From Sandaracinus amylolyticus (GTDB lineage Bacteria > Myxococcota_A > Polyangia > Polyangiales > Sandaracinaceae), in contig NZ_CP070225.1 of assembly GCF_021631985.1 (NCBI RefSeq), forward strand, positions 186,001-250,000: a DNA stretch of 64,000 bases, written 5' to 3'. Of the stretch, positions 7,956 to 16,549 are shown in pieces. The position numbers were made by a program, and so were the translations under genes. Below the pieces are notes generated by a model, which saw only the letters and a list, made by a program, of their open reading frames with translations, was not told where the DNA came from and did no database searches. The first letter of the stretch is position 1, and each line of letters begins with the position of its first letter.

Positions 7956-9470
7956 ATGACGATCCCGTTCTACGTCTCGACCGCCATCCCCTACGTCAAC
8001 GCCGAGCCGCACCTCGGCTTCGCCTACGAGGCCGTCCTCGCCGACGTCGTCGCGCGACACGCGCGCGCTCGCGGGCACGACGTGCGCTTCGTGACCGGCT
8101 CCGACGAGCACAGCCTCAAGAACGTGCTCGCCGCCGAGCGCGCCGGCGTCTCGGTCGCCGAGCTCGTGCGCACCAACGCCGCGCGCTTCGCCGCGCTCCG
8201 CGACACGCTCGATCTCTCCACCGACGTGTTCGTGCGCACCAGCGAGCCGCGTCATCGCGCTGCGGTCGAGCGTCTCTGGCGCGCCCTCGCCGAGCGCGGT
8301 GAGCTCTATCGCGCGCCCTATCGTGGGCTCTATTGCGCAGGCTGCGAGCGCTTCGTCGACGAGGGCGAAGAGCGATGCGACGAGCACCCGCACGCCGCGC
8401 TCGAGCGCATCGAGGAGGACAACTGGTTCCTCCGCCTCTCCGCGCACGGCGAGACCATCGCCCGCGCGATCGACGAAGGACGGCTGCGCATCGAGCCCGA
8501 GGCCCATCGACGCGAAGTGCTCGCGCTCCTGCGCGCCGGCCTGCGCGACGTGAGCGTGTCGCGCTCGGTGCGTCGCGCGCGCGGCTGGGCGATCCCGGTG
8601 CCCGGTGACGACACGCAGGTGATCTGGGTGTGGCTCGACGCGCTCGCGAGCTACGCGTCGGCGATCGGGTACGGCGACGACGACGACGCGTTCCGCACGT
8701 CGTGGCGCGACGCGCGCGAGCGCGTGCACGTGCTCGGCAAGGGCATCCTGCGCTTCCACGCCGCGCTCTGGCCGGCGCTGCTCTCGGCCGCGCGCGAGCC
8801 CTGGCCCACGCGGCTCTTCGTGCACGGCTACGTGACGGTCGAAGGCGCGAAGATCGCGAAGTCGGGCGCGGCTGCGATCTCGCCGTTCGAGCTCGTCGCG
8901 CGCCACGGGACCGACGCGGTGCGCTGGTTCCTGCTGCGCCATCTCCCCGTCGATCGTGACGGCGACTTCTCGCTCGATCGTTTCGTCGCGGTGCACGACG
9001 CGGAGCTCGCGAACCAGCTCGGCAACCTCGTCGCGCGCACCGTCACGCTGATCGAGCGCGCGGGCGGGCACGTCCCGAGCGCGCACGCCGCGCACGAGGG
9101 CGAGCTCGAGCACGCGCTGCGCGCCGAGGTCGATGCGCTCGCGACCGGTGTCGACGAGGCGCTCGATCGCTTCGCGCCGCACGACGCGGCGAGCGCGATC
9201 TCGCGGGTCGTGCTCGCGGCGAACACCTACGCCGATCGCCGCGCGCCGTGGTCGCTCGCCCGCGATCCCGCGGCGCGCGCCGCGCTCGAGACCACGCTGT
9301 TCCATCTCGCCGACGCGCTGCGCGTCGTCGCGATCGTGCTCGCGCCGCTGCTGCCCACGACCGCTCGCGCGATCGCCCACCAGCTCGGCGCCGACGACCT
9401 CGACGCGCTCGACGCGCCGGGGCTGCGCGTGCGTCGAGGCGCGCCGATCTTCCCGCGCATCGCGCGCTGA
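7956..9470 (+). CDS. metG: Methionyl-tRNA synthetase (class I, single-chain, no EMAP tail)
   Basis: A 504-residue enzyme that charges tRNA-Met with methionine in the cytoplasm. The start MTIPFYVSTAIPYVNAEPHLGFAYEAV contains the class I HIGH-type signature as HLGF, followed by FVTGSDEHSLKN, typical of MetRS. The WVWLDALASYASAIGY block and the catalytic KMSKS-type loop (KIAKSG, about residue 305) follow. The helical anticodon-binding domain (NQLGNLVARTVTL... ANTYADRRAPW) runs to a typical end, RRGAPIFPRIAR. A Cys pair in YCAGCERF and a second half (CDEH) represent a reduced zinc knuckle. The C-terminal EMAP/tRNA-binding extension found in some bacteria is absent. Upstream GAGGAG gives a reasonable ribosome-binding site. 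Confidence 0.93.
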   Translation: MTIPFYVSTAIPYVNAEPHLGFAYEAVLADVVARHARARGHDVRFVTGSDEHSLKNVLAAERAGVSVAELVRTNAARFAALRDTLDLSTDVFVRTSEPRHRAAVERLWRALAERGELYRAPYRGLYCAGCERFVDEGEERCDEHPHAALERIEEDNWFLRLSAHGETIARAIDEGRLRIEPEAHRREVLALLRAGLRDVSVSRSVRRARGWAIPVPGDDTQVIWVWLDALASYASAIGYGDDDDAFRTSWRDARERVHVLGKGILRFHAALWPALLSAAREPWPTRLFVHGYVTVEGAKIAKSGAAAISPFELVARHGTDAVRWFLLRHLPVDRDGDFSLDRFVAVHDAELANQLGNLVARTVTLIERAGGHVPSAHAAHEGELEHALRAEVDALATGVDEALDRFAPHDAASAISRVVLAANTYADRRAPWSLARDPAARAALETTLFHLADALRVVAIVLAPLLPTTARAIAHQLGADDLDALDAPGLRVRRGAPIFPRIAR

Positions 9471-9545
9471 CGCGCGACACCTCGCGTGCACGAGGTGTCG
9501 ACGCCCCCGTGGTACGCGTGGTATGCGGGCCCGCTGAGGGAGCAC

Positions 9546-10049
9546 ATGGTCGATCGGAAGCACATCGACGAGGACAACCTGAAGGTCGAGGGCGACCTCG
9601 ACGCGCCGCGCGACAGCCTGGTGCCGGTCGCGGGCGGTGTGACCGTCGTCGTCACGCAGGCGTTCGGGCCCGACGGCGAGAGCCTGGTCGGCGTCGGCGA
9701 CGTCGAGTTCGACGGCCACCCCGCGGTCACGCTCAAGGTGCGCACCGATGGCCGCGAGGGGCTCGTGCATCTCTCGCCGATCCACGGAGATCGCCGCAAG
9801 ATCGGCATGACCGATCTGCCGCTCGGCGCGCGCCTCGAGCTCTTCTCACCGGTCACCGGCAAGAAGCTCGATCGCCTGGGCCCCGTCGACGACGGGAGCG
9901 GCGCCGACTACTACGCGATCTATCTGACGCCGCGCCTCAGCCAGGGTGCGTGCGTGATGGTCACCGACGTCTGGGGCCACTACCACTCGCGCATCGTCGA
10001 CGACAACGCGCTCCTCTCGTACTGGGCGCGCAACCATCCCGACGAATGA
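9546..10049 (+). CDS. Hypothetical cytoplasmic beta-rich protein
   Basis: The preferred start is the ATG at 9546 with GAGGGAG just upstream, giving 167 residues; an in-frame GTG at 9486 would add 20 residues but lacks a ribosome-binding site. The sequence has no signal peptide or membrane span. It is acidic and strand-rich: VTVVVTQAFGPDGESLVGVGDVEFDGHPAVTLKVRTDGREGLVHLSPIHGDRR, then GARLELFSPVTGKKLDRLG and a C-terminal YYAIYLTPRLSQGACVMVTDVWGHYHSRIVDD. I do not recognise a family. It follows metG by 75 bases on the same strand and may be read through from it. A long hairpin lies between its stop and the convergent lipoprotein gene. Confidence 0.65.
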   Translation: MVDRKHIDEDNLKVEGDLDAPRDSLVPVAGGVTVVVTQAFGPDGESLVGVGDVEFDGHPAVTLKVRTDGREGLVHLSPIHGDRRKIGMTDLPLGARLELFSPVTGKKLDRLGPVDDGSGADYYAIYLTPRLSQGACVMVTDVWGHYHSRIVDDNALLSYWARNHPDE

Positions 10050-10064
10050 GCGGCATGCAGCGCG

Positions 10065-10090
10065 CGCATGATGCGGCCCGGCATCATGCG
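10065..10090. terminator. Dyad between convergent genes, possible bidirectional terminator
   Basis: CGCATGATGC (10065-10074) and GCATCATGCG (10081-10090) form a perfect ten-base-pair stem with a six-base loop, placed exactly between two convergent stops (10049 and 10108). No T-run follows on either side, so it may act as a processing or pause site instead of a classical terminator. Confidence 0.45.
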
Positions 10091-10107
10091 TCGCGCGCAT
10101 GACGTGC

Positions 10108-10992
10108 TCAGCCGAAGTACACGCAGCAGCCGGTGACGCAGTAGTAGGTCGCGGGGCACCCCGGCTCGCCCGGGAGCCCGCACGCCTGCACGCCCGGCGC
10201 GCAGCGCTGCACCGGCGCGCCGCCGTCCTCGCCTTCGGTGCAGCTCGAGGGCAGGCGCGTCCGTCCGACGCACAGCTCGCACGTGTCGCACTCGTTGAAG
10301 CAGTCGAGCACCGGCGTGCACGGACGACAGCGCGTCGGATCGTCGAGCCCCGACGCGTTGCACGACGGCTCGTCGTCCTCGTCGACCGATCCGACGAACA
10401 CGAACCGATCGCTCCCCACCGGCAGGTTGCAGCACCCGAAGCAGTCGCACCCGTTGGGCGTGAGCGCCCCGCACCGCGCGTTGCACGTCTCGCTCTGGGT
10501 CTCGGGGCACCGCGCATCAGCCGGCGGCGGATCGCGCGGCGCGCAGCTGGCGCGCGGATCGGGGCCGAGTGGATCGCAGCGGTGGTCCCACTCGCACCCG
10601 TCGTCGCCCGAGCCCTGGTTGGGATCGAAGTAGCAGTCGAGCGAGCACCCCGCGCCGTCGCCGCCCGGGATCGCGACCCCGAGGATCTCCTCGCTGTCGT
10701 CGCACGGCCCGATGCACTCGGGGTCCGCGGCATCCGCGCGTCCGTCGTCGTCCTGGTCGATGCAATCGCCGCACGCGTAGGTGCGTGTGCCGCACGCGAC
10801 GGGCGTGCACTGCGGCTCGATGTCTCCGTCGGGCGCGCGCCGTCCGCCGCCGTCGGTCTCGCCGATCGTCGCCGACACGGTGCAGCCCATCGAGAGCGCG
10901 ATCGCGAGCGCGACGAGCGCGGCGCTCGATCGCGCATCGGGCTCGCGTCCCCGGCTCGGCGTCCCGGGCATCGGCGCTCGCGCGTTGCACAT
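10108..10992 (-). CDS. Cysteine-rich lipoprotein of unknown function
   Basis: From the ATG at 10992 the product has 294 residues; an ATG at 10971 (MPGTPSRGREPD) is nearly as plausible. The segment ARSSAALVALAIALSMGCTVSA is a lipoprotein signal with Cys in the lipobox. The mature protein is Cys-rich (over 30 Cys) and acidic, with short motifs such as CGDCIDQDDDGRADAADPEC, the Asp-rich loop shape of calcium-binding thrombospondin type 3-like or dockerin-like repeats, and later CNECDTCELC and ATYYCVTGCCVYFG at the end. Similar Cys-rich lipoproteins are common in Polyangiales. An extracellular, disulfide- and calcium-stabilised surface protein is inferred; no enzymatic motif is visible. It is divergent from the GNAT gene at 11037. 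Confidence 0.72.
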   Translation of the reverse strand: MCNARAPMPGTPSRGREPDARSSAALVALAIALSMGCTVSATIGETDGGGRRAPDGDIEPQCTPVACGTRTYACGDCIDQDDDGRADAADPECIGPCDDSEEILGVAIPGGDGAGCSLDCYFDPNQGSGDDGCEWDHRCDPLGPDPRASCAPRDPPPADARCPETQSETCNARCGALTPNGCDCFGCCNLPVGSDRFVFVGSVDEDDEPSCNASGLDDPTRCRPCTPVLDCFNECDTCELCVGRTRLPSSCTEGEDGGAPVQRCAPGVQACGLPGEPGCPATYYCVTGCCVYFG

Positions 10993-11036
10993 CTCGTCGC
11001 AGCTTAGCCGCCTCGCGCGCTCCGTGCGCCCTCGGT

Positions 11037-11918
11037 ATGACGTCGGCGATGACCAGCATCCGACTGCTCGCGCCGGGCGACGAGGCGCGCGCCGAGGCGT
11101 TCCTCGTCGCACACGCCGAGTCCTCGATGTTCCTGCGCGCGAACCTCCGCGCGGCCGGGCTCGTCGACGAGGGCGAGCCGCTCCAGGGCACGTGGGCCGC
11201 GGCGTTCGACGCCGATCGCATCGTCGCAATCGCCGCGCACGCGTGGAACGGCATGATCATCGTGCAGGCGCCGGTGGCCCTGCCCGACGTGGTGCACGCC
11301 GTCGTCCAGGCGACGCGCGCACGCGGGCGCGAGATCGCGGGCTTCGCGGGCCCTCACGATCAGACGGTCGGTGCGCGCGAGGCGCTCGGTCTCTCGCGAC
11401 GACCTACGACGCTCGACAGCCCCGAGCGTCTCTACGCGCTCGAGCTCGGCGCGATGCGCGTCCCCGCGTCGCTCACGACCGGCGCCCTGCGCGTGCGCCG
11501 CACCCGCGACGACGATCTCGATCGCTGCGCCTCGTGGCGCGAGGACTACTGCGTCGAGCTCCTCGGAAGGACCCGCGATGCCGCGCTCGCACGCAGCGCG
11601 CGCGCCGACGTCGAGCTGCTCCATCGGCGCGGCAATGCGTTCGTGATCGAGCACCACGGCGAGCCGGTCGCGTACTCCGCGTTCAACGCGCGGCTGCCCG
11701 ACATGGCGCAGGTGGGCGGTGTGTGGACGCCGGTCGCGCTGCGCGGTCGCGGGTATGCGCGCGCGGTCGTCGCGGGCTCGCTCCTCGTCGCGCGCGACGA
11801 GGGCGCGACGCGCGCCGTGCTCTTCACCGCGGAGATCAACGTCGCCGCGCAGCGCGCGTACGAGGCGCTCGGGTTCGAGGTGCGCGGCGCGTTCGGGCTC
11901 GTGCTCTTCGCTTCGTGA
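11037..11918 (+). CDS. GNAT-family N-acetyltransferase
   Basis: A 293-residue protein from the ATG at 11037 (a second ATG four codons on). The C-terminal half carries the acetyl-CoA-binding core: AFVIEHHGEPVAYSAFNAR, then the pyrophosphate loop VGGVWTPVALRGRGYARAVVAG (the R-G-x-G-x-A motif), LLVARDEGATRAVLFTAEINVAAQRAYEALGFEVRGAF, which contains the typical N-x-x-A-x-x-x-Y-x-x-x-GF motif B. The N-terminal half is a diverged GNAT-like lobe without the binding loop, so the protein is probably a tandem GNAT with one active site. The acceptor substrate cannot be deduced. It is followed after 26 bases by a fatty acid hydroxylase family gene, possibly in one transcript. Confidence 0.82.
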   Translation: MTSAMTSIRLLAPGDEARAEAFLVAHAESSMFLRANLRAAGLVDEGEPLQGTWAAAFDADRIVAIAAHAWNGMIIVQAPVALPDVVHAVVQATRARGREIAGFAGPHDQTVGAREALGLSRRPTTLDSPERLYALELGAMRVPASLTTGALRVRRTRDDDLDRCASWREDYCVELLGRTRDAALARSARADVELLHRRGNAFVIEHHGEPVAYSAFNARLPDMAQVGGVWTPVALRGRGYARAVVAGSLLVARDEGATRAVLFTAEINVAAQRAYEALGFEVRGAFGLVLFAS

Positions 11919-11944
11919 ACGTGTAGTCCTAGGACTCGCAACGC

Positions 11945-12610
11945 GTGCGCTCGCGCGACCTCACCGACGAAGCGAACGAAGCCGCCGCGCTCCCGTGGCG
12001 CGAGCCGGGGCTGCGCCCGAAGGGCGAGGACGCGCGCCCTTCGCTCTACCGCAGCGCGCTGCTCGACGTCTTCACCCTCTCGCACCCCGCGATGCCCTAC
12101 CTGATCGGCGTGCCGTTCGCCGCGATCTGCGCGTGGCGCGCGTGGGCGCACGGCGTCGGGGCAGGGTGGGGCGCGCTCCTCTTCGTGCTCGGCTGGGCCG
12201 CGTGGTCGCTCGTCGAGTACCTGATGCACCGCTTCCTGTTCCACGCGCGCGTGGAGAGCGAGACGCTGCGCATCGCGACGCTGCTCGCGCACGGGCACCA
12301 CCACGTGTGGCCCCAAGATCCCCGTCGCATCGCCGCGACACCGGTGCAGCTGGTGTCGATCGCGCTGCTCTTCCAAGGCCTCTTCCGCCTCGCGCTCGGC
12401 CCCGACGCGTGGTGGGCCGCGATGGCGGGCGCGACGGTCGGCTACGTCGCGTACGAGCTCGTGCACTGGGTCGCGCACCACGGACGCCCGACGACCCGGG
12501 TCATGCGCGCGCTGCACGCGCACCACATGAAGCACCACCACCTCGCGCCAGGCTCGCGCTGGGGCATCGGCACGCCGCTCTGGGACTGGCTCTTCCGGAG
12601 CGATCGTTGA
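11945..12610 (+). CDS. Fatty acid hydroxylase / sterol desaturase family membrane protein
   Basis: A 221-residue integral membrane protein from a GTG at 11945. Four histidine clusters that bind a di-iron centre are present in order: HRFLFH, HGHHH, HWVAHH and HHMKHHH. This spacing is typical of the fatty acid hydroxylase superfamily, especially the FA2H/Scs7-like group that hydroxylates acyl chains of sphingolipids or related lipids. Hydrophobic spans lie around residues 50-75, 78-95, 120-140 and 145-165. Family members use O2 and electrons from a ferredoxin or cytochrome; whether this protein hydroxylates fatty acids or carotenoids is open. Its stop lies only three bases from the end of the convergent DUF1345-like gene. 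Confidence 0.85.
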   Translation: MRSRDLTDEANEAAALPWREPGLRPKGEDARPSLYRSALLDVFTLSHPAMPYLIGVPFAAICAWRAWAHGVGAGWGALLFVLGWAAWSLVEYLMHRFLFHARVESETLRIATLLAHGHHHVWPQDPRRIAATPVQLVSIALLFQGLFRLALGPDAWWAAMAGATVGYVAYELVHWVAHHGRPTTRVMRALHAHHMKHHHLAPGSRWGIGTPLWDWLFRSDR

Positions 12611-12613
12611 ACG

Positions 12614-13309
12614 TCAGAAGATGCCGGCGACGAGGTTCATCGCGAGCGCGAGCACGCTCGTGTTGAAGTAGAACGACACGATCCCGTGCGCCGTCGCGAA
12701 GCGGCGCAGTCGCTTGCTCGTGATCACCACGTCCGCGGTCTGCGCGGCCACGCCGATCACGAACGCGAAGTACACGAAGTCGGCGTAGTCGGGCGGCTCG
12801 TCGCACTGGAAGTCGAGCCCGCCCGCGATCCGTGCCGGCACGTCGGGCTGGTCCTCGCGACCGAGCTCGTACTCGTGCGCGTAGTGCAGCGCGAACATCG
12901 TGTGCACGAGCGTCCACGACAGCACGATCGTCGCCGCGACCAGCCCGAGCTGCAGACCGCGCGGCGTCTCGTCGGACGCGAGCTCCCCCACGATCGCGCC
13001 CACGCTCGCGAACGACGCCAGCACCGTCAGCACGAGGATCGCCAGCGCGCCCTCGTCCTGCTCGATCGCGCGCTGACGCATCGTCGCGGCGTCGGACCGC
13101 GCCATCATCGTGAACGCCACCACGAGGTACGCGAGCACCCCGACGTCCCACGCGATCAGCACGCGCGTGGCCGGGCCCCACGACGCCGGCAGCGCGATGC
13201 CGAGCACCGACGACGCCAGCGCCCCCGCGAACAGGCGGGGCCGCGAGCGCACCACGCGGATCGGTCGCGCGAGGACCTCGAGCACGGAACGCGAGGGTAA
13301 CGCGGCCAT
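12614..13309 (-). CDS. DUF1345-family membrane protein
   Basis: From the ATG at 13309 the product has 231 residues (a GTG at 13330 would add seven). It shows four to five membrane spans: RLFAGALASSVLGIALPA, VLIAWDVGVLAYLVVAFTMM, ALAILVLTVLASFASVGAIV, LQLGLVAATIVLSWTLVHTMFALHYAHEY, and YADFVYFAFVIGVAAQTADVVI. The motif HYAHEYE followed by DFQCDEPPDYADFVYFAFVIG is the hallmark of the DUF1345 family. Function is unknown for the family. It is convergent with the hydroxylase gene and divergent from the TPR gene at 13399. Confidence 0.85.
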   Translation of the reverse strand: MAALPSRSVLEVLARPIRVVRSRPRLFAGALASSVLGIALPASWGPATRVLIAWDVGVLAYLVVAFTMMARSDAATMRQRAIEQDEGALAILVLTVLASFASVGAIVGELASDETPRGLQLGLVAATIVLSWTLVHTMFALHYAHEYELGREDQPDVPARIAGGLDFQCDEPPDYADFVYFAFVIGVAAQTADVVITSKRLRRFATAHGIVSFYFNTSVLALAMNLVAGIF

Positions 13310-13398
13310 GCGCCGTGCGTGAGCATCCACGTTCCCGGCCCGACGCGAGTGCGGTACTAAGGAGCGCCCGGACCTCCGCGCGAAAGGAAGCCCTGCCG

Positions 13399-14694
13399 AT
13401 GCGCCGTGTCGTCGCCGCCCTGCTCGCTGCGCTCGCTCTCACGGTGAGCGCGCCCTTCGTCGCTCCTCCTCCGACGGCGCACGCGCAGGAGACCGAGCTC
13501 GCGCGGCTGCGCACCGAGGCGCGCGCCGCGCCCCGCGACCACGCGGTCCAGCGCACCCTCGGCATCGCGCTGCTGCGCGCCGGTCGGTACCGCGAGGCCG
13601 AGGCGCAGCTCACGCGCGCCGCGCGCCTGACGCCCGGATCGCTCGATGCGCTCTTCGACGTCGCGCGCGTCGCGTTCGCGCGCGAGGATCACGCCGCGGC
13701 GGAGCGTGCGTGCCGGGCGCTCACGCGCGCGCAGGCGGACGCCGTGCTCACCCGCGTGTGCAATGCGCGCGCGGACCTCGTGTGGAACCGCAGCGCGCGC
13801 GCGTTCGAGCAGCTCGAGGTCGCGCTCGCGAGCGAGCCCACCAACTACGAAGCGCTCTACGCGCTCGCCGAGGCGCACCGCCGCCGCGCCGCGGTGAGCG
13901 ACGCCGAAGCGGCGTACCAGCGCGCGATCCAGGCGCGCCCCGCGTCGGCGGAGCCGCACCTCGGGCTCGGTCGTCTCTACGCGGCCGCGGGCCGACGTGA
14001 CGACGCGGTGCGAGCGCTCCGCCGCGCGCTCGAGCTCGACGCGAACGATCCCGAGATCCAGCTCGCGCTCGGCCGGCTGATCTCGTCGTCGGAGGAAGGC
14101 CGCACGCTCCTCGCGCGCGCCGTCGAGGGCCGTCCCGACTGGCCCGAGGCGCAGGTCGCGGCCGCCGACGCGATGCTCGCCGCGGGACAGATCGACGCTG
14201 CCGAGGCTGCGTACCGCGCCGCGATCCGCGCCCACGCCGACAACGCGCCGGCACACTCCGGGCTCGGCCGGGCCCTCGCGCAGCGCGGCGATCTCGCGGG
14301 CGCGGAGCAGGAGATCCGCCGCGCGCTCTCGCTCGTCGCGAACGACCCCGGCAGCGCGCTCGCCCTCGCCGACGTGCTCGCGCGCACCGAGCGCTACGAG
14401 GAAGCGTTCGAGCAGTATCGCCACGCCGCGGATCTCGATCCGCGCAACCCCGTCGGCCTGGTGCGCGCAGCCGAGCTCGCGATGCGCCAGAACCGCGACG
14501 TGCTCGCGAGCGGCTTCCTCGATCGCGTGCTGCAGCAGCACCCGAGCAACGCCGCCGCGCTCGCGCTCTACGGTGACGTGATGCGCGCCCGCCGCGACAC
14601 CACGCGTGCTCGCGACTACTACCAGCGCGCGCTCGCGGGCACCGGCGAGATCGATCGTCCGCGCGTCGAGCAGGCGCTGCGCGAGCTGCGCTAG
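13399..14694 (+). CDS. Exported TPR-repeat protein
   Basis: The ATG at 13399 (AAGGA ten bases upstream) starts a 431-residue protein with a Sec signal, VVAALLAALALTVSAPFVAPPPTAHAQ. The mature chain is about eleven tetratricopeptide repeats in series, for example AVQRTLGIALLRAGRYREAEAQLTRAARLTPG, AEPHLGLGRLYAAAGRRDDAVRALRRALELDAND and APAHSGLGRALAQRGDLAGAEQEIRRALSLVAND. No other domain is visible. Periplasmic TPR arrays serve as protein-binding scaffolds in assembly of envelope complexes; the partner is unknown. The stop TAG overlaps, on the other strand, with the stop of the SDR gene (shared CTAG at 14691-14694). Confidence 0.85.
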   Translation: MRRVVAALLAALALTVSAPFVAPPPTAHAQETELARLRTEARAAPRDHAVQRTLGIALLRAGRYREAEAQLTRAARLTPGSLDALFDVARVAFAREDHAAAERACRALTRAQADAVLTRVCNARADLVWNRSARAFEQLEVALASEPTNYEALYALAEAHRRRAAVSDAEAAYQRAIQARPASAEPHLGLGRLYAAAGRRDDAVRALRRALELDANDPEIQLALGRLISSSEEGRTLLARAVEGRPDWPEAQVAAADAMLAAGQIDAAEAAYRAAIRAHADNAPAHSGLGRALAQRGDLAGAEQEIRRALSLVANDPGSALALADVLARTERYEEAFEQYRHAADLDPRNPVGLVRAAELAMRQNRDVLASGFLDRVLQQHPSNAAALALYGDVMRARRDTTRARDYYQRALAGTGEIDRPRVEQALRELR

Positions 14695-15497
14695 ACCGCG
14701 GCACGCAGCGCGCGCGGGCCGCGCGGCCTCGTGAGCCGCGCGGTGATCCGCGCGGCGATCTCGCGCGACGTGAAGCGCGACACGCCGGCGAGCAGCCAGT
14801 TGCCCCACCCGGTCACGACCGTGCTGCGATCGCGGCGGAACGCGGCGAGCCCCTCGCGCACGACGTCGGCCGGGCTCGCCTTGCGCCCCACCGCGGCCTC
14901 CTCTGCGCCGACCACGTCGAAGAAGCGCGTCTCGGTCGCGCCCGGACAGAGCGCCAGCACGCGCACGTCGCGATCGCGCAGCTCGGCCCACAGCGCTTCG
15001 CTGAACGAGAGCACGAACGCCTTCGTCGCGCCGTAGGTCGCCATGTACGGCACCGGCTGGAACGCCGCGGTCGACGCGACCTGGATCACCCCACCACGCC
15101 GCGCGATCACGTCGGGCAAGAACGCGTGGGTGAGCTCGACCAGCGCGACCACGTTGAGCGCGATCGCCTCCGACTGGCGCGCGATCGGCAGCTCCTCGAA
15201 GCGCCCGTGGGTCGCGAACCCCGCGTTGTTCACCAGCACGTCGACGACGATCCCGCGCGCCCTCACGAGCTCGCGCACCTCGCTCGCCGCGCCCGAACGC
15301 GCGAGGTCGAGCGCGATCACGTCCACCCGCACGCCGTGCGAGGCGCCGAGCTCGTCGGCGAGCGCCCGCAGCGCGCGCTCGGTGCGCGCGACGAGCACCA
15401 GGTGGCTCCCCTGCGCCGCGAGCTGTCGCGCCATCTCCTCGCCGATCCCCGACGACGCGCCCGTGATCAGCACCGTCCTGCCTGCGAAGTCGAACAT
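14691..15497 (-). CDS. Short-chain dehydrogenase/reductase
   Basis: From the ATG at 15497 (GAGG upstream) the 268-residue enzyme begins MFDFAGRTVLITGASSGIGEEMARQL, with the classical SDR cofactor motif TGASSGIG. It continues with NNAGFATHG, a catalytic Ser in VIQVASTAAFQPVPYMATYGATKAFV (Tyr and Lys of YxxxK are present) and the PGATETRFF loop. This is a classical SDR of the type found in lipid and ketone metabolism; the substrate is unknown. It is divergent from a LysR gene with a 71-base intergenic region that holds a strong palindrome, so it is probably the LysR target. It may be induced through that operator. Confidence 0.88.
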   Translation of the reverse strand: MFDFAGRTVLITGASSGIGEEMARQLAAQGSHLVLVARTERALRALADELGASHGVRVDVIALDLARSGAASEVRELVRARGIVVDVLVNNAGFATHGRFEELPIARQSEAIALNVVALVELTHAFLPDVIARRGGVIQVASTAAFQPVPYMATYGATKAFVLSFSEALWAELRDRDVRVLALCPGATETRFFDVVGAEEAAVGRKASPADVVREGLAAFRRDRSTVVTGWGNWLLAGVSRFTSREIAARITARLTRPRGPRALRAAV

Positions 15498-15556
15498 CGT
15501 TGCCTCCTCGCGCCGACCCTGAGCGAGGTTCTCGTCTCTGCAAAGCAGCGCTAACC

Positions 15557-15578
15557 TGGTTTGCATCCATGCAAACCA
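15557..15578. promoter_or_regulatory. Palindromic LysR operator overlapping the LysR start codon
   Basis: Arms TGGTTTGCAT and ATGCAAACCA form a perfect ten-base inverted repeat around a two-base spacer. The ATG of the LysR gene lies at the start of the right arm. The left arm faces the divergent SDR promoter. The position suggests autorepression and control of the SDR gene, and an mRNA with almost no leader for the regulator. The T-N11-A character of LysR boxes is compatible. Confidence 0.65.
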
Positions 15579-16492
15579 CCTCTCCGGACGTCGCCGCGTG
15601 GGACGACCTGCGCGTGCTGCTCGCGGTCCAGCGCGCCGGGAGCTTCCTCGCCGCGGGCCATGCGCTCGGGGTCGCGACGTCGACGGTGTCGCGCCGCATC
15701 GCCGCGCTGGAGCGCACGACCGGGCGCCGCCTCGTGCACCGCACCGCCGACGGCGTGACGATGGAGCCTGCCGCGTCCGCGCTGCTCGCCCTCGCCGAGC
15801 ACGTCGAGCGCGCGCTCACGCTCCACGCCCGCGACGAGCCCGTGGGCGCGCCTTCGCTCGCCGGCACGGTGCGGGTCTCGATCGGCGACGGCTTCGAGCG
15901 CGGCGTGGTGCGTGCCCTCGCCGCGCTGAGAAAGGCGCACCCCGAGATCCGCGTGGAGCTGGTGAGCGAAGCGCGCGTCGCCGATCTCGCGAAGCGCGAG
16001 GCCGACATCGGCCTCCGCACCGCGACCACGCGCGCGGCGCCGCTCGTGGTGCGCGCGCTCGGCGCCCTGGGCTTCGGCCTCTACGCGTCGAGCGAGCTCG
16101 AGTCGCACGAGCGCCTCCGCGGGCGCCGGATCGGCGAGCGCGAGCTGGCGCGCCTGCCCTGCGTCGGCATGGACGGCGCGCTCGCGGCGCTGCCGGCCGA
16201 GCGATGGCTCCGCGGCTCGGGCGCGCGCGACTTCGTGCTGAGGACGAGCTCGGCGAGCGCGCTGCTCGACGCGGTGCGCGCCGGGATCGGCGTCGGCGTG
16301 ATCGCCGACGCGCTGGCGATCGAGCACCCCGAGCTCGTGCGGCTCCGCACCGAGCGCGAGCCTCCCCGTGCCCCCGCGTACCTCGCGATGCACCGCGAGC
16401 TGCGCAAGGTGCCCCGCGTGATGGTGGTCGCCGACACGCTGACCCGCGCGGTGCGCGAGAGCCCGGGGGTCCTCCCGATGCGCGCGCGGTGA
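15569..16492 (+). CDS. LysR-family transcriptional regulator
   Basis: A 307-residue regulator. The winged helix-turn-helix occupies about residues 8-70: WDDLRVLLAVQRAGSFLAAGHALGVATSTVSRRIAALERTTGRRLVHRT is the standard LysR signature. A linker helix and the periplasmic-binding-like effector domain follow (LAGTVRVSIGDGFERGVV... LVSEARVADLAKREADIGLRT, then ASSELESHERL and GIGVGVIADALA). The start is set by the DNA-binding domain; no ribosome-binding site precedes it because the upstream bases are the operator palindrome. It is likely to control the divergent SDR gene. Effector unknown. Confidence 0.9.
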   Translation: MQTTSPDVAAWDDLRVLLAVQRAGSFLAAGHALGVATSTVSRRIAALERTTGRRLVHRTADGVTMEPAASALLALAEHVERALTLHARDEPVGAPSLAGTVRVSIGDGFERGVVRALAALRKAHPEIRVELVSEARVADLAKREADIGLRTATTRAAPLVVRALGALGFGLYASSELESHERLRGRRIGERELARLPCVGMDGALAALPAERWLRGSGARDFVLRTSSASALLDAVRAGIGVGVIADALAIEHPELVRLRTEREPPRAPAYLAMHRELRKVPRVMVVADTLTRAVRESPGVLPMRAR

Positions 16493-16549
16493 GACGAGCT
16501 GCCCCAGCTGGTTGCCGACGTGTCGGGGCTCATCTAGCCTCCGCGCGCT

